Program-made: the position numbers and the translations under genes | Shown: piece by piece, positions 40,363 through 49,487 of the stretch | Layout: the number at the start of each line of letters is the position of its first letter | Numbering within the stretch: position 1 is the stretch's first letter | Source of the DNA: Hyphomicrobiales bacterium | GTDB lineage: Bacteria > Pseudomonadota > Alphaproteobacteria > Rhizobiales > JAJFHB01 | Reading direction: 5' to 3' | Length of the DNA stretch: 64,000 bases | Assembly (NCBI GenBank): GCA_021775755.1 | Contig: JAJFHE010000033.1 | Span: 1 to 64,000, forward strand | The notes under the pieces: generated by a model | Seen by the model: only the letters and a program-made list of their open reading frames with translations | Told to the model about the DNA's origin: nothing | Databases searched by the model: none

Positions 40363-40577
40363 GTCGCCGACCTTCTTACGGTCGGCCCCGTTCCCCTCCG
40401 GGCGGCGAAATTATCCGCGAATCGGCGCGGTCGCTCAAGCCACAAGGTCTTGTGGTCGAAGTCAATCTAAACCGCATTCTGTGGATATCGGGGATAAGCA
40501 CTCAAGTGTGAGTTGAACCAGTGTCGCCTACTACAGGAACGAGCTAGTCTGTCCCGATCACTAACTAGGAGGTAACG

Positions 40578-41240
40578 ATGGACGCTACGGCGCTACTAAC
40601 AATTGCCGCCATCTTAGTCGGTCCGATGTTCGCGATCTTCATCACTCTATGGAGAGACACCCGCAAGGAAAAACATGATCGGCGTATGGACGTTTTCAAA
40701 ACCTTGATGCGTACCAGACGCACTCCAATCAATCCTGAACACGTTGGCGCACTCAACTTAATTGAGTTTGAATTCAGCAATGACCAAGATGTCATGAAAT
40801 GGTGGAAACAACTATTTGAGCATTTCGGAACTGAGCATGCACGCAGTGACACGGAGACTCCCGCTGAACACGCTTCAGATGAAGAACGGGGCAGACGCGA
40901 CCAGAAGTTTTACGAACGACTGAGTAACGAGCGCCAACGGCTTCTCACAAAACTCTTACACGCCATGGCTAGGGCACTAAATTTCAATATTGAACAGCTT
41001 GAAATTTTTGAAGGTGGGTACACTCCACAAGGGTGGTTCGATATTGAGCTTGAGCAGCGGGCGATCCGGCAATTTGCGGTCGACTTGTATTTGGGCAGAA
41101 AAGCATTGCCGATTGCTGTTTTGGATTTCACGAAAGTAGACCAACAACAGAAGCTCGAGCACAATACTGACACTCAACCGATCAATGAGATGTTGGAGCC
41201 AGAAAACAAGACCGCCACTAAAGCACCGCGCAAGAAGTGA
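40578..41240 (+). CDS. Membrane-anchored protein of unknown function (DUF6680-like), candidate prophage moron
   Basis: N-terminal TM LLTIAAILVGPMFAIFITLW + RDTRKEKHDRRMDVFKTLMRTRRTPINPEHVGALNLIEFEF; opposite strand to the phage genes and visibly AT-richer. Confidence 0.7.
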   Translation: MDATALLTIAAILVGPMFAIFITLWRDTRKEKHDRRMDVFKTLMRTRRTPINPEHVGALNLIEFEFSNDQDVMKWWKQLFEHFGTEHARSDTETPAEHASDEERGRRDQKFYERLSNERQRLLTKLLHAMARALNFNIEQLEIFEGGYTPQGWFDIELEQRAIRQFAVDLYLGRKALPIAVLDFTKVDQQQKLEHNTDTQPINEMLEPENKTATKAPRKK

Positions 41241-41264
41241 TATCGAAACAACGTTCGACCTTGC

Positions 41265-41561
41265 TCAACTCCGCTCCTCGCGCAGGATCACCGCCTTGCG
41301 GTGATTGAGCGCGGCGCAACGACGATAGGCGGCGCGCACGTCGCGCACGATGTAGCCCATCATCTCCGCGCCGTCATAGATGCCCTCGCCGGAACGCACC
41401 CGCGCCGGCGCCCGCGGAAACGGATCGCACTCCGCGAGATCGCGCGCGCTGACCGCCGGCAGATCACTCGGCGCGGTCGAGGCCGACCTCGGCGTCGAAC
41501 AGCCGGCCAACATCAGGGCCAACGCGAAAAGTGCTGTCGGTATCGTTGCCCGATAGTGCAT
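41265..41561 (-). CDS. Putative outer-membrane spanin (Rz1-like lipoprotein)
   Basis: MHYRATIPTALFALALMLAGCSTPRS lipobox; out-of-frame overlap with the Rz-like ORF 3' end. Confidence 0.65.
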   Translation of the reverse strand: MHYRATIPTALFALALMLAGCSTPRSASTAPSDLPAVSARDLAECDPFPRAPARVRSGEGIYDGAEMMGYIVRDVRAAYRRCAALNHRKAVILREERS

Positions 41562-41856
41562 TTTCAAAATCCTCAAGCTTGAGCTCCGCCGCCTCGCGCC
41601 GGACGCTTTCCTCCGTGACCGCGCGTTCAAGTTCTTCCATCGTCCGGGCGTTGCGGGCGCGCGTCGCCGCCTCGATGCGCAGCTGCTCCTCGAGCGCCGC
41701 ACGCTCCGCCCGCGCGCCCTTCAGGTCGTGCCAGCCGTCGCAGCCCTTGGCGCCGAGAAACAGCCCGAGCACGAGCATCAGCACTTCCGGGCGCATGAGC
41801 AGCGACAGCGCGCCGGACCGCGAGGCAAGCCCGAGCGCCGCGCCAATGCCGATCAC
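41464..41856 (-). CDS. Putative inner-membrane spanin (Rz-like)
   Basis: N-terminal TM (MRPEVLMLVLGLFLGAKG) then coiled coil ERAALEEQLRIEAATRARNARTMEELERAVTEESVRREAAELKLEDFE; GTG start at 41856 overlaps the endolysin stop. Confidence 0.65.
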   Translation of the reverse strand: MIGIGAALGLASRSGALSLLMRPEVLMLVLGLFLGAKGCDGWHDLKGARAERAALEEQLRIEAATRARNARTMEELERAVTEESVRREAAELKLEDFENALSGNDTDSTFRVGPDVGRLFDAEVGLDRAE

Positions 41857-42536
41857 GGCCCGGCTCCCGCCGACGTATCGCCAAGCGTCGCGTTGTCCTG
41901 AACCTTGTAGTAGATGACCGCGGCAAGGCACGCGGCCGCGAGGCCGAACAACACCCATTTCGCGATCGGCAGTCCAAGGTCGACCAGATAGCCCCACGTA
42001 TCCATCTGCCCGGAAATCTCGCTCACCAGGTCGCCGCCGACGCTTTCGACGCCGCTGGCGCCGAGGATCGAGAACATGCCGAGCCCGGCACCGCGGATGG
42101 TGCGCGACGTCGCCGTTTGTTTCGGCATGCGGTAGCCAAGCAGACGCTCCTTCGGATAGCGCGCCTCCTTGACCATGTTCGACTGGTTGCCGCCGAGCAC
42201 CTTGATATGTGTATCGGTCTCGCCGGCATAGAACCCGACATGACCCTGCACGGGGTTGTTGCCGCGCTTGAACACGACGATGCAGCCATGGCGCGGCCGC
42301 GAGACCTTCGTGCCGTAGTTGAGATAAGAACGCGCCGCCAGGCTTGACGTGTGCGGCAATCCCGCCTCGGCCAGGCACGCCCCGACAAACGCGGCGCACC
42401 AAGCGGTCTCGTCGTCCTGCACCCAGGCGTGCCCGACCCGCGCGAACATCTCGACGATCGTCTTGTTGTGGCGCGCGCCCTTGACTTCCTTGAGGCCGAC
42501 ATAGCTCTCGGCGATATCCATCCATGGCGTGTTCAT
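41853..42536 (-). CDS. TIGR02594/CHAP-like endolysin with C-terminal TM region
   Basis: VGLKEVKGARHNKTIVEMFARVG..DDETAWCAAFVGACLAEAGLP..GHVGFYAGE; hydrophobic segment WVLFGLAAACLAAVIYY. Confidence 0.8.
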   Translation of the reverse strand: MNTPWMDIAESYVGLKEVKGARHNKTIVEMFARVGHAWVQDDETAWCAAFVGACLAEAGLPHTSSLAARSYLNYGTKVSRPRHGCIVVFKRGNNPVQGHVGFYAGETDTHIKVLGGNQSNMVKEARYPKERLLGYRMPKQTATSRTIRGAGLGMFSILGASGVESVGGDLVSEISGQMDTWGYLVDLGLPIAKWVLFGLAAACLAAVIYYKVQDNATLGDTSAGAGP

Positions 42537-42584
42537 GATCAGGTCCTTCGGTTGCGATTGCTGATGTGTTGAGTTTCGATGCGG

Positions 42585-42896
42585 CTAGACCGGGTCGCCC
42601 CAGGGCAAAATTGCAGACGGGTCCGAGGACCACGCATCGCCGGTGGCGGCGATGCAGCTGACGTCCCCCCGGGCGCTTGTGATCAGCACCGTCCATGTGC
42701 CGGCCGGCGAGGCGAAAAGCTCCATTTGGATCTCCGGCGAAACCCGGCCGGTAGCAATGACGCGCTCGCCGTAATGCTCCATCAGGGTCGCGCGCAGTCG
42801 CTCAGGCCTTGCACACTCGATGTCATGCGCCAGCGCCGACGCATAGAGCATCACCCAGGCGACCGTCCCGGCCGCCAGCCGTGTCATCGTGTGCAT
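42585..42896 (-). CDS. Small secreted prophage protein of unknown function
   Basis: Signal-peptide-like MHTMTRLAAGTVAWVMLYASALAHD. Confidence 0.55.
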   Translation of the reverse strand: MHTMTRLAAGTVAWVMLYASALAHDIECARPERLRATLMEHYGERVIATGRVSPEIQMELFASPAGTWTVLITSARGDVSCIAATGDAWSSDPSAILPWGDPV

Positions 42897-42906
42897 GAGT
42901 TTTCTC

Positions 42907-43224
42907 CTAGGTGCCCTGCGCCGTGCCAAAGGCCTTCAGCACCTCGTCGATGCGTTTGTTGGTGCGCCGTTGCTCGGCGGCCATCTCCGCCTGGCCGCGC
43001 TCGAGGCGGCCCATGTGCTCGGCCAAGTCGTCGCGCCGCACGAAGTCCTCGCGCGTTTTGTTGACCCGCTCGTGCAGCGTCTTGTCGCCGTCGTCTGCGT
43101 GATCGCGCACCGCGGAGATTTCGCGGAACACGACCCGGTCGCGCGCGATGACGCCGCCGACGACGGCGAGCAGCGATATCACCCCGCCGGCGACGGCAAC
43201 CCAGGTGCCGACATCTTCCATCAT
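42907..43224 (-). CDS. Small membrane protein with coiled coil in the lysis region (holin-like candidate)
   Basis: MMEDVGTWVAVAGGVISLLAVVGGVIARDRVVFREISAVRDHADDGDKTLHERVNKTR. Confidence 0.6.
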   Translation of the reverse strand: MMEDVGTWVAVAGGVISLLAVVGGVIARDRVVFREISAVRDHADDGDKTLHERVNKTREDFVRRDDLAEHMGRLERGQAEMAAEQRRTNKRIDEVLKAFGTAQGT

Positions 43225-43234
43225 GAACCCCCGT

Positions 43235-43528
43235 TCATTTCCACAATGGCCAGCGGTGGCCGTACCCCCAGCGGCGCCGGTGCGGCCAGAAGAACGCCCC
43301 TCCGACCCGTACGGCCGCATACATGACAACCGCCAGAACCGGCCCGCGCAGTCGCCACACGCAGAACGCCAGTTCGCGGTCGGCCGCCAGCCGGTGGCCC
43401 ATGGTGCCGCCGCGCCAGTAGGCACGGTCATGCTCGACGCAACACGAACGATAGGCACCGTCCGGAAACATCGTGCAGCCGTCGCTCTTGAACGCGGTGC
43501 GCGGCAGCCCGCGCGGTGTGCGGCGCAT
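43235..43528 (-). CDS. Phospholipase A2-like small protein
   Basis: DGCTMFPDGAYRSCCVEHDRAYWRGG contains CCxxHDxxY of the PLA2 active site; hydrophobic segment near the C-terminus. Confidence 0.65.
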   Translation of the reverse strand: MRRTPRGLPRTAFKSDGCTMFPDGAYRSCCVEHDRAYWRGGTMGHRLAADRELAFCVWRLRGPVLAVVMYAAVRVGGAFFWPHRRRWGYGHRWPLWK

Positions 43529-43531
43529 CAG

Positions 43532-44062
43532 TCAGGCGCCTATGGCCCCGAGCGCGGCGAGCGCCGCATCGCGTGCGGCATTTAGCGTCTGCTCGTCGCC
43601 GGCGGCAGCGACCGCGGCCTTGCCGCCGTCTTCCTCCGCCTCGATCGCGTCCTGCCAGGCGTCCAGCTGGTCGGCCTTGATGAGAATGGCATCACGCAGC
43701 TGTTCGGTCGTGATCCCCTTTTTCGCCGCCTCCTCGCTGAACTTGTCGAGCAGCGAGGCGTCGTTCAGCGACTCGCGCGCGAGAAGTCCCTTGCGGTTGT
43801 AGACGTCGCGTTTGCCTGTGTGCTGAGATGATAGCTCGACCCGGCGCCGCTCGGCCGCGCGTTCCACTGCATCCAGATACGCGGCGCGGACTTCGTCGAG
43901 TGGAGGGCCTGGCGGTGGCTGCAACGATACGCCGTCGAAGGTCCACGACTGATCGGCTCTGTCGTGCGCAACAAGCGTGTGTTCTTCAATTTCAAAGCCC
44001 GGCTCGGCCTCGATCATGTTTACGATTTGGTTTTGGTCGTCGATGACAACAAATCTGGTCAT
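43532..44062 (-). CDS. Phage tail-fibre-associated protein
   Basis: Abuts the tail fibre gene; coiled-coil-rich C-terminus. Confidence 0.55.
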   Translation of the reverse strand: MTRFVVIDDQNQIVNMIEAEPGFEIEEHTLVAHDRADQSWTFDGVSLQPPPGPPLDEVRAAYLDAVERAAERRRVELSSQHTGKRDVYNRKGLLARESLNDASLLDKFSEEAAKKGITTEQLRDAILIKADQLDAWQDAIEAEEDGGKAAVAAAGDEQTLNAARDAALAALGAIGA

Positions 44063-45489
44063 TATGCAAACTCCAGAACGAGGCAGCACCCGCCCTTGCC
44101 GGTGCCGCCTGTAGAGGCAATATGGCCGTTTCCGCCGCCGCCGCCCGAACCGTAAGCCTCGCCGCTGCTGCCGTTGGCCATGGATGATATGTGCGTTCGT
44201 CCCCCGCCGCCGCCACCGCCCCAGAAGCTGCTGCCTCCGAGGCCTCCGTTACCCCCTGCCGTGCTCGACTGAGCGCCGCCGCCGGGCGAACCATCGCCGC
44301 CCCATGGGTTGAACGTACCGCCGCTGGACGAGCCTCTGTCGCCGCCCGTGCCGCCCGTAGAACCGCTGCCGGTCGCTCCGCCACCACCACCGTTACCGGT
44401 GCCGTGAGCGCCGAACGATGAAGCCCCTCCGGCTGAACCCGGACCGCCTGAACCGCCTGCGCCGCCGGCGCCGATCGTTACCGTCTCGTTGCCTGAAATT
44501 GTGATCATCTCGATTGCGGTGCCGCCGGCGCCGCCGCCGCCCGCACCCGAACTGTCGTCGGCGGCACAATCAGCCCCGCCTCCGCCGCCACCGGTCACGA
44601 AATAGAGTGCTTTTGTGGCGTCAGCGTGCGGCACGTAGGTGCCCGAAGAAACAAATGCCTGCACGTTTACCAGTGTGCCGCTAACAGCGGCTGCGATTGC
44701 CGTGCGTTCCGCATCGGTCAGGATGTTCGAGTCGGCGCCTTCGAGCATATTCACCATGTTGAAGGCATCGCCCGCGATGGTACCCGGATCGTATACAGAC
44801 GCCTGCATGTCGCCCGCGCCGCCGCCGTCGACACCCTTCGGCGCATGGAACACCGACATTGCATCCGCGTCGACCGGCGCGGTGCCTTTGGTGACATCCG
44901 ATATCGTCATCTTGCGGTAACCGGTCTGGGGCGTCACCGAAGACGCAACAATAAAATCGATCCACTTGGCGCGCGTCACCGGCGAGCGGATCTCGACGCG
45001 GCCCTGATTCCAGGTTGCGACCCGGGCGCCGGAGTCCGTCCCGTCCGCGTCCGTGTCGGAAATATAGAATTCCGTCGCCAGCGCCGGGTCGGCGTTGTTG
45101 AACCAGAATTTGCCGTTGCCTTGGTCGGTGTCGCCGGTGGTGGCCTCGTAGGCGAGCGGAATTCCGAGATCCGCGCCGGCCTGCCCGGTCGCACCCGTTG
45201 CGCCCGTCGCACCTTGCGGTCCGATGATCGTCGCCACGACGGCGCCCCAGGCGCCGGCCGTTTTCGGGCCGTACACGTCACCGGTCGCATCGTCGAGATA
45301 GAAGTCGCCATTCGTACCGAGGCCGGCACCCGGCACGCCGGTACCGGTGTGCCATAGCGTGCCCTCGATACCGTCGATCGCGGCGACGATCGCCTGAAGA
45401 TCGATCTTAACGAAATTCGCGAAAGCTTCCGGAGTGTCGTCAGGTGCTCCGGGGTCGTTGATCGGCGTAACAAGTACGACGCTAGGCAT
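44062..45489 (-). CDS. Phage tail fibre with glycine-rich C-terminal domain
   Basis: Collagen-like IGPQGATGATGATGQAG, then about 170 aa of poly-Gly-rich sequence ending GKGGCCLVLEFA. Confidence 0.8.
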   Translation of the reverse strand: MPSVVLVTPINDPGAPDDTPEAFANFVKIDLQAIVAAIDGIEGTLWHTGTGVPGAGLGTNGDFYLDDATGDVYGPKTAGAWGAVVATIIGPQGATGATGATGQAGADLGIPLAYEATTGDTDQGNGKFWFNNADPALATEFYISDTDADGTDSGARVATWNQGRVEIRSPVTRAKWIDFIVASSVTPQTGYRKMTISDVTKGTAPVDADAMSVFHAPKGVDGGGAGDMQASVYDPGTIAGDAFNMVNMLEGADSNILTDAERTAIAAAVSGTLVNVQAFVSSGTYVPHADATKALYFVTGGGGGGADCAADDSSGAGGGGAGGTAIEMITISGNETVTIGAGGAGGSGGPGSAGGASSFGAHGTGNGGGGGATGSGSTGGTGGDRGSSSGGTFNPWGGDGSPGGGAQSSTAGGNGGLGGSSFWGGGGGGGRTHISSMANGSSGEAYGSGGGGGNGHIASTGGTGKGGCCLVLEFA

Positions 45490-45534
45490 GGCTCAGTCCG
45501 TTTGTTGCAAGTTGAAAATCAGGCGTGAAGTCGC

Positions 45535-48258
45535 TCAGAGGTGAAGGCCGGGTGCTTCCGGCATCAGGACGAGACGCGCGCCGTCGTCCGGCGCACCGCG
45601 CATGTTCTGGATGATGAACCGTTCGAACTCCTGGCTCGCCGGCCCGGCCGCCACGCGGCACCCCTCCTTCAGCATCGACAGAGTGTCGAAGGGCGTCGCG
45701 AAACTTATGACTTCCGAACCTGTGACCTCGTTGATCGTCTTGACGATCGCGGTGCCGTCCATCAGCTGGATCGCCACGGCAAGGGCCAGCGGCGCGGTGA
45801 TTTGCGTCCAGAAACTGGGCGCCGTCCACATGCTGCTCTGGGCCCACCAATTGCTGTCAACGGTGTTTGTGCCGAAGGTGCCCGAGCGCCAGAAACTCGG
45901 CTCGGCCCACATGCTCGGCGCGCCCCACCAGCTCGGCCCGTCTATCGTTTCGGAAACCGCCGGGTCCCCGAGCAGCAGTTCACGGTCGAGACGCAACCCG
46001 GTGACCTTGCCGTCCGACGTGATCACCGCCTCCACATGTGCGGATGAATGGTTGCGGTTGATCACATCGTGATTGAGACCGATCAGGTCGCCGCGTTCGA
46101 GCTGCTGGCTGACGATGCCGCAGTCGATCGTCGCCGCCCGGGCGCGCAGGTTCGCTTCCCTGAGCAGCCGCAGCGCCCGCCGGTTGATCTGCGCCGCGGT
46201 CGAGGCGAACGGGTCGATCAGCCCGTGCACCTCATCGTCGGAAACCGCGATCGTGCCGCCGGCGCCGTCCTCCGAATAACCGTCGAAATAGACGGTCGTT
46301 TCTTCGTTTGCGTAGCCGTTGGCGCTGTCGCGCCACTCGACCCGGAACGCCTTGGGCACGTCCTCGAACGTGCGCGCCTCCTCGAACCCCCAGGAGTTGA
46401 GCGGCATGAGAACGATGGCCGGCGTCTGCGCCGAGAGATCCTCGTCGAGCCAGAAGCCCCAGGTCGCGCCGCGCTTCTTCTTCGCCTCCCCGGCCAGTGC
46501 GCAGAGATCGAGCAGATCGTCGACGGTCTCGTCGGTCAACAGCATGTTGATCTCAAGGCCCTCGCCCGTGCAGAAGTCGTAGAACGCCTCCATCTCCGTA
46601 TCGTTCACCAGCGACCCGGGCAGCTTCTTCGCCTGCACATCGGCGAGCATGCCATGGCGCGCCCAGGAAGCCGGGTTGGATGTCTTCGCGACAGTCGACC
46701 AGTTGCCACCGGAAAAGATCGGACATTTGCCGGTCGCGATCGCTTCCAGACCCACGACCTGCATGTTGCGGATCTTGAGCGCCCACTGCGCGATTTCCGT
46801 CTCGACGATCGGGTGCTGGTCGAGCACAGACTGCAGCTTGTCGAGAACCATCGCCTGACTGCGCCCGGTCTGCGCCTGGGTCATGAACCAGCCGCCGCCG
46901 TCGAGACCCTGAATATCGAAGTGGCGCGCAAGGTTCTCCAGGTTCTCGCCGTCCATGCCGGTGCCACGCAGGAACCCGATTTCGTACTGACCCGCGGCCC
47001 ATGACGCCGGGTCGAGATAAATCTCGACGCGGTCCTCGAACACATGAACGTGACTCGCGTCGCGGCCTGTCGTGCCGAAATAACTGTCCGCCGTATATGT
47101 GCCATTGCCTGGCGCGGAGATGCCCGGAGCCACCTCGTCGACGAGGCGCATCGCCTTGTAGACGCGCTTGCCCGCCGCCGGCGGCGACGACGGCTCGGAC
47201 GCCGAACGAATGAACTTCACCTGATATTTGAACGGAATCACGTTGGCGCCGCGGAATCGAAGCTCCGGCCCGTTTCGCCACGCCCCTCCGCGCAGCCGCA
47301 AGCGCACCCGAAGCGCCGTCGACGTCGCGACATAGGCGCCGCCCGACAGTTTCGCGAGACCTTGCGGGAACGCGAACATCGCCCAGAACTCATCCCACTC
47401 AAGCGCCGTCGTCGCGAGAAACTCTTTCGACCGCGCCGCAATCACCGTGGCGGAGCTGTCGCCGTTGTTGGCGATGTACTTGTCCGCCGCCGGCTTGTTC
47501 GAGAGATACCGGTAATTCGGCATCTCCTGGCCGACCAGCTGCGGCAGCACCGACTTGGTAACGAGTGTGTTCGCCGTATCGCCCGAAACGCCGTTGCGCG
47601 TCTGCTCCTCGACCGCCGCGCCGAGATCCGCGACGGCCGTGCCGTTGACGAACCGGTCCGACGTCGTGCCCCAATCGGTCTCGCCGCCGAGGCCGACGAT
47701 CATGTGCAACAGCTCGTCCGTGCCATCCAGATCGAAATAGGGGTTTGCGAGGACCTGCGGCGCGACCTTGTCGGTGCCGAGCAACCGGTTCAGAACCGCG
47801 CCCGGCTCGATCGGGTTGAGCGACGTGCCGGCGTTCTTCAGCTCCGGCGTCGCCGTGCCGGCGGCACCGCTTGAGAAGTCCGCCTTGCCCGACGGAACGA
47901 ACCCGTCGAGCGTCGAACGCGCGAACCCGGTTAAAAGGCTGAACGCAAATAGCGGGCTGCGGATTCCACCGGAGCCGAGACCCGTCTGCAGCAGCTGCAG
48001 GCCCGATCCGACCGCGTCGCTGTCGCCGGCGACGGCGACAATCCGCACCGCGCGGCGCGGCCGGCATGTCGGCCAGTCATCCGCAGCAACCGGCATACCG
48101 CCAACCGTGACGGCGACATAGCGCGGATCGCGCACGCTGAGGCCCGGCGCGTTGTCGACAAGCCAGGCGAGGCTTGACCCGGCCGGCGCCGACCACGCGT
48201 GCTCGGAGCCAGGCCCCGAGCGGACGGTAACGTCAATGGACGCTGTGAGCTGGTTCAT
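45535..48258 (-). CDS. Phage tail tip / host-specificity protein (gpJ-like)
   Basis: 907 aa downstream of an NlpC/P60 tail gene; INRRALRLLREANLRARAATIDCGIVSQQLERGDLIGLNHDV. Confidence 0.78.
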   Translation of the reverse strand: MNQLTASIDVTVRSGPGSEHAWSAPAGSSLAWLVDNAPGLSVRDPRYVAVTVGGMPVAADDWPTCRPRRAVRIVAVAGDSDAVGSGLQLLQTGLGSGGIRSPLFAFSLLTGFARSTLDGFVPSGKADFSSGAAGTATPELKNAGTSLNPIEPGAVLNRLLGTDKVAPQVLANPYFDLDGTDELLHMIVGLGGETDWGTTSDRFVNGTAVADLGAAVEEQTRNGVSGDTANTLVTKSVLPQLVGQEMPNYRYLSNKPAADKYIANNGDSSATVIAARSKEFLATTALEWDEFWAMFAFPQGLAKLSGGAYVATSTALRVRLRLRGGAWRNGPELRFRGANVIPFKYQVKFIRSASEPSSPPAAGKRVYKAMRLVDEVAPGISAPGNGTYTADSYFGTTGRDASHVHVFEDRVEIYLDPASWAAGQYEIGFLRGTGMDGENLENLARHFDIQGLDGGGWFMTQAQTGRSQAMVLDKLQSVLDQHPIVETEIAQWALKIRNMQVVGLEAIATGKCPIFSGGNWSTVAKTSNPASWARHGMLADVQAKKLPGSLVNDTEMEAFYDFCTGEGLEINMLLTDETVDDLLDLCALAGEAKKKRGATWGFWLDEDLSAQTPAIVLMPLNSWGFEEARTFEDVPKAFRVEWRDSANGYANEETTVYFDGYSEDGAGGTIAVSDDEVHGLIDPFASTAAQINRRALRLLREANLRARAATIDCGIVSQQLERGDLIGLNHDVINRNHSSAHVEAVITSDGKVTGLRLDRELLLGDPAVSETIDGPSWWGAPSMWAEPSFWRSGTFGTNTVDSNWWAQSSMWTAPSFWTQITAPLALAVAIQLMDGTAIVKTINEVTGSEVISFATPFDTLSMLKEGCRVAAGPASQEFERFIIQNMRGAPDDGARLVLMPEAPGLHL

Positions 48259-48658
48259 ATCGCCAGAAGCTTCTTAGTCTCCGCCGCACCGAAAGGTGAT
48301 CGAAAGGAACGATCATCACGCCCGTGTCGCGTTTCGTGTTCATGACCCGGCCGCCCTCGACGACCGTGCCCACATGGAGCGGTTCGAGTCGCCCGTCGAT
48401 CATCGTGTCCATCAGAACAAGGTCGCAAACCCGGGTGTCGCCACGCTCGATCTCGCGCCACGCCGGCGCCGCCTGCCCCTGCGCCACCGCATCGCGTCGC
48501 TCCGCAAAGTCAGCCGCATGGATCCAGTCGAACAGCGGCAACCAAAAGCGCCGGCGGTCCCACACGTAGAGCCGGTGCAGCCCCCAGCAATCGGCGCCCG
48601 TCCACTCGCGCCCGCGATCGATGTAGGGGATCCGCTGAAACGCGGCGAGATCCCTCAT
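48233..48658 (-). CDS. NlpC/P60-type tail assembly protein
   Basis: YIDRGREWTGADCWGLHRLYVWDRR; start overlaps the stop of the upstream gene. Confidence 0.78.
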   Translation of the reverse strand: MRDLAAFQRIPYIDRGREWTGADCWGLHRLYVWDRRRFWLPLFDWIHAADFAERRDAVAQGQAAPAWREIERGDTRVCDLVLMDTMIDGRLEPLHVGTVVEGGRVMNTKRDTGVMIVPFDHLSVRRRLRSFWRYEPAHSVH

Positions 48659-49125
48659 CTGCGCATTGAAAGCGACGGAAACCCCGCCTTCGTGATCCGC
48701 TTGCGCGTCGCCTTCTCCGCGCCGAGGCGAACTTGCGTCAGCGTCGACGACAACCGCGCCGCGTTCCACACAGCATCGACCAGCTGGAACCCGGGCCAGG
48801 TCTCCTCGATCGTGTCCGGCGTCGCCGCGACGATCTTTTTGAACGTCACGGTCGGCACCGCCGTGGCAGCGCGCACCGTGTCGCCGATCTCGCGGTCGAC
48901 ATTGACAATCGTCAACGACGTCTCCGGCTCGCGGTCGGTCTCGCGCGGCCGTGGCAGCTCGAACGGCAAGGCCTTGTACGTCTGCCCGCCCGAAACGATC
49001 GCCTCGTTGTTGTTGACGAACCGGTGCAGCGTGCCGTCCACATCGATTTCGAGCAGCCACAGATAGATTTGATCCGTCTCGGGCGAATTCGCACCCTCGA
49101 CCGCCGGTGCGGAGATGAGCGGCAT
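48655..49125 (-). CDS. DUF1833-like phage tail protein
   Basis: YLWLLEIDVDGTLHRFVNNNEAIVSGGQTYKALPFELPRPRETDREPETSLTIVNVDREI. Confidence 0.75.
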   Translation of the reverse strand: MPLISAPAVEGANSPETDQIYLWLLEIDVDGTLHRFVNNNEAIVSGGQTYKALPFELPRPRETDREPETSLTIVNVDREIGDTVRAATAVPTVTFKKIVAATPDTIEETWPGFQLVDAVWNAARLSSTLTQVRLGAEKATRKRITKAGFPSLSMRR

Positions 49126-49485
49126 CTAGAGCGTTACCCAAAGCGGCAGCACGACCCGGTAAAGACCATCCGGTTGCGCGGCCGATTGCGGCGGCCCACG
49201 CCATGAGTACAGCTTTGTCAATCCAGTGACCTTGTCGAGTGCACGAAACGACGTCGCCCCGCCATTGCATGTGAGGTGATGGAAGCCGATCACCGCATCT
49301 TTCATAGCCGCGGTCATCGGCTGCAACGGCGCAGTTACCGCGAGCACCTGTTTTGTGTGACGCTGCCGTGTGACCGGGGTTGGGTCATCGACAGGCTCGC
49401 GAATGACGCCATCGACCGGTGCCTCGCCCAGACCGTTCAACATCACATTGAACGGCACGACATCTTCAATCCAGTTGGCGGCCAT
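49126..49485 (-). CDS. Phage tail protein of unknown function
   Basis: 119 aa, between tape measure and DUF1833-like gene. Confidence 0.6.
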   Translation of the reverse strand: MAANWIEDVVPFNVMLNGLGEAPVDGVIREPVDDPTPVTRQRHTKQVLAVTAPLQPMTAAMKDAVIGFHHLTCNGGATSFRALDKVTGLTKLYSWRGPPQSAAQPDGLYRVVLPLWVTL

Positions 49486-49487
49486 GA

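Noticed and set aside
46048-47874. Two long plus-strand ORFs opposite the tail tip gene
   Set aside because: Antisense to the 907-aa tail protein; Arg-rich, no start context or motif.
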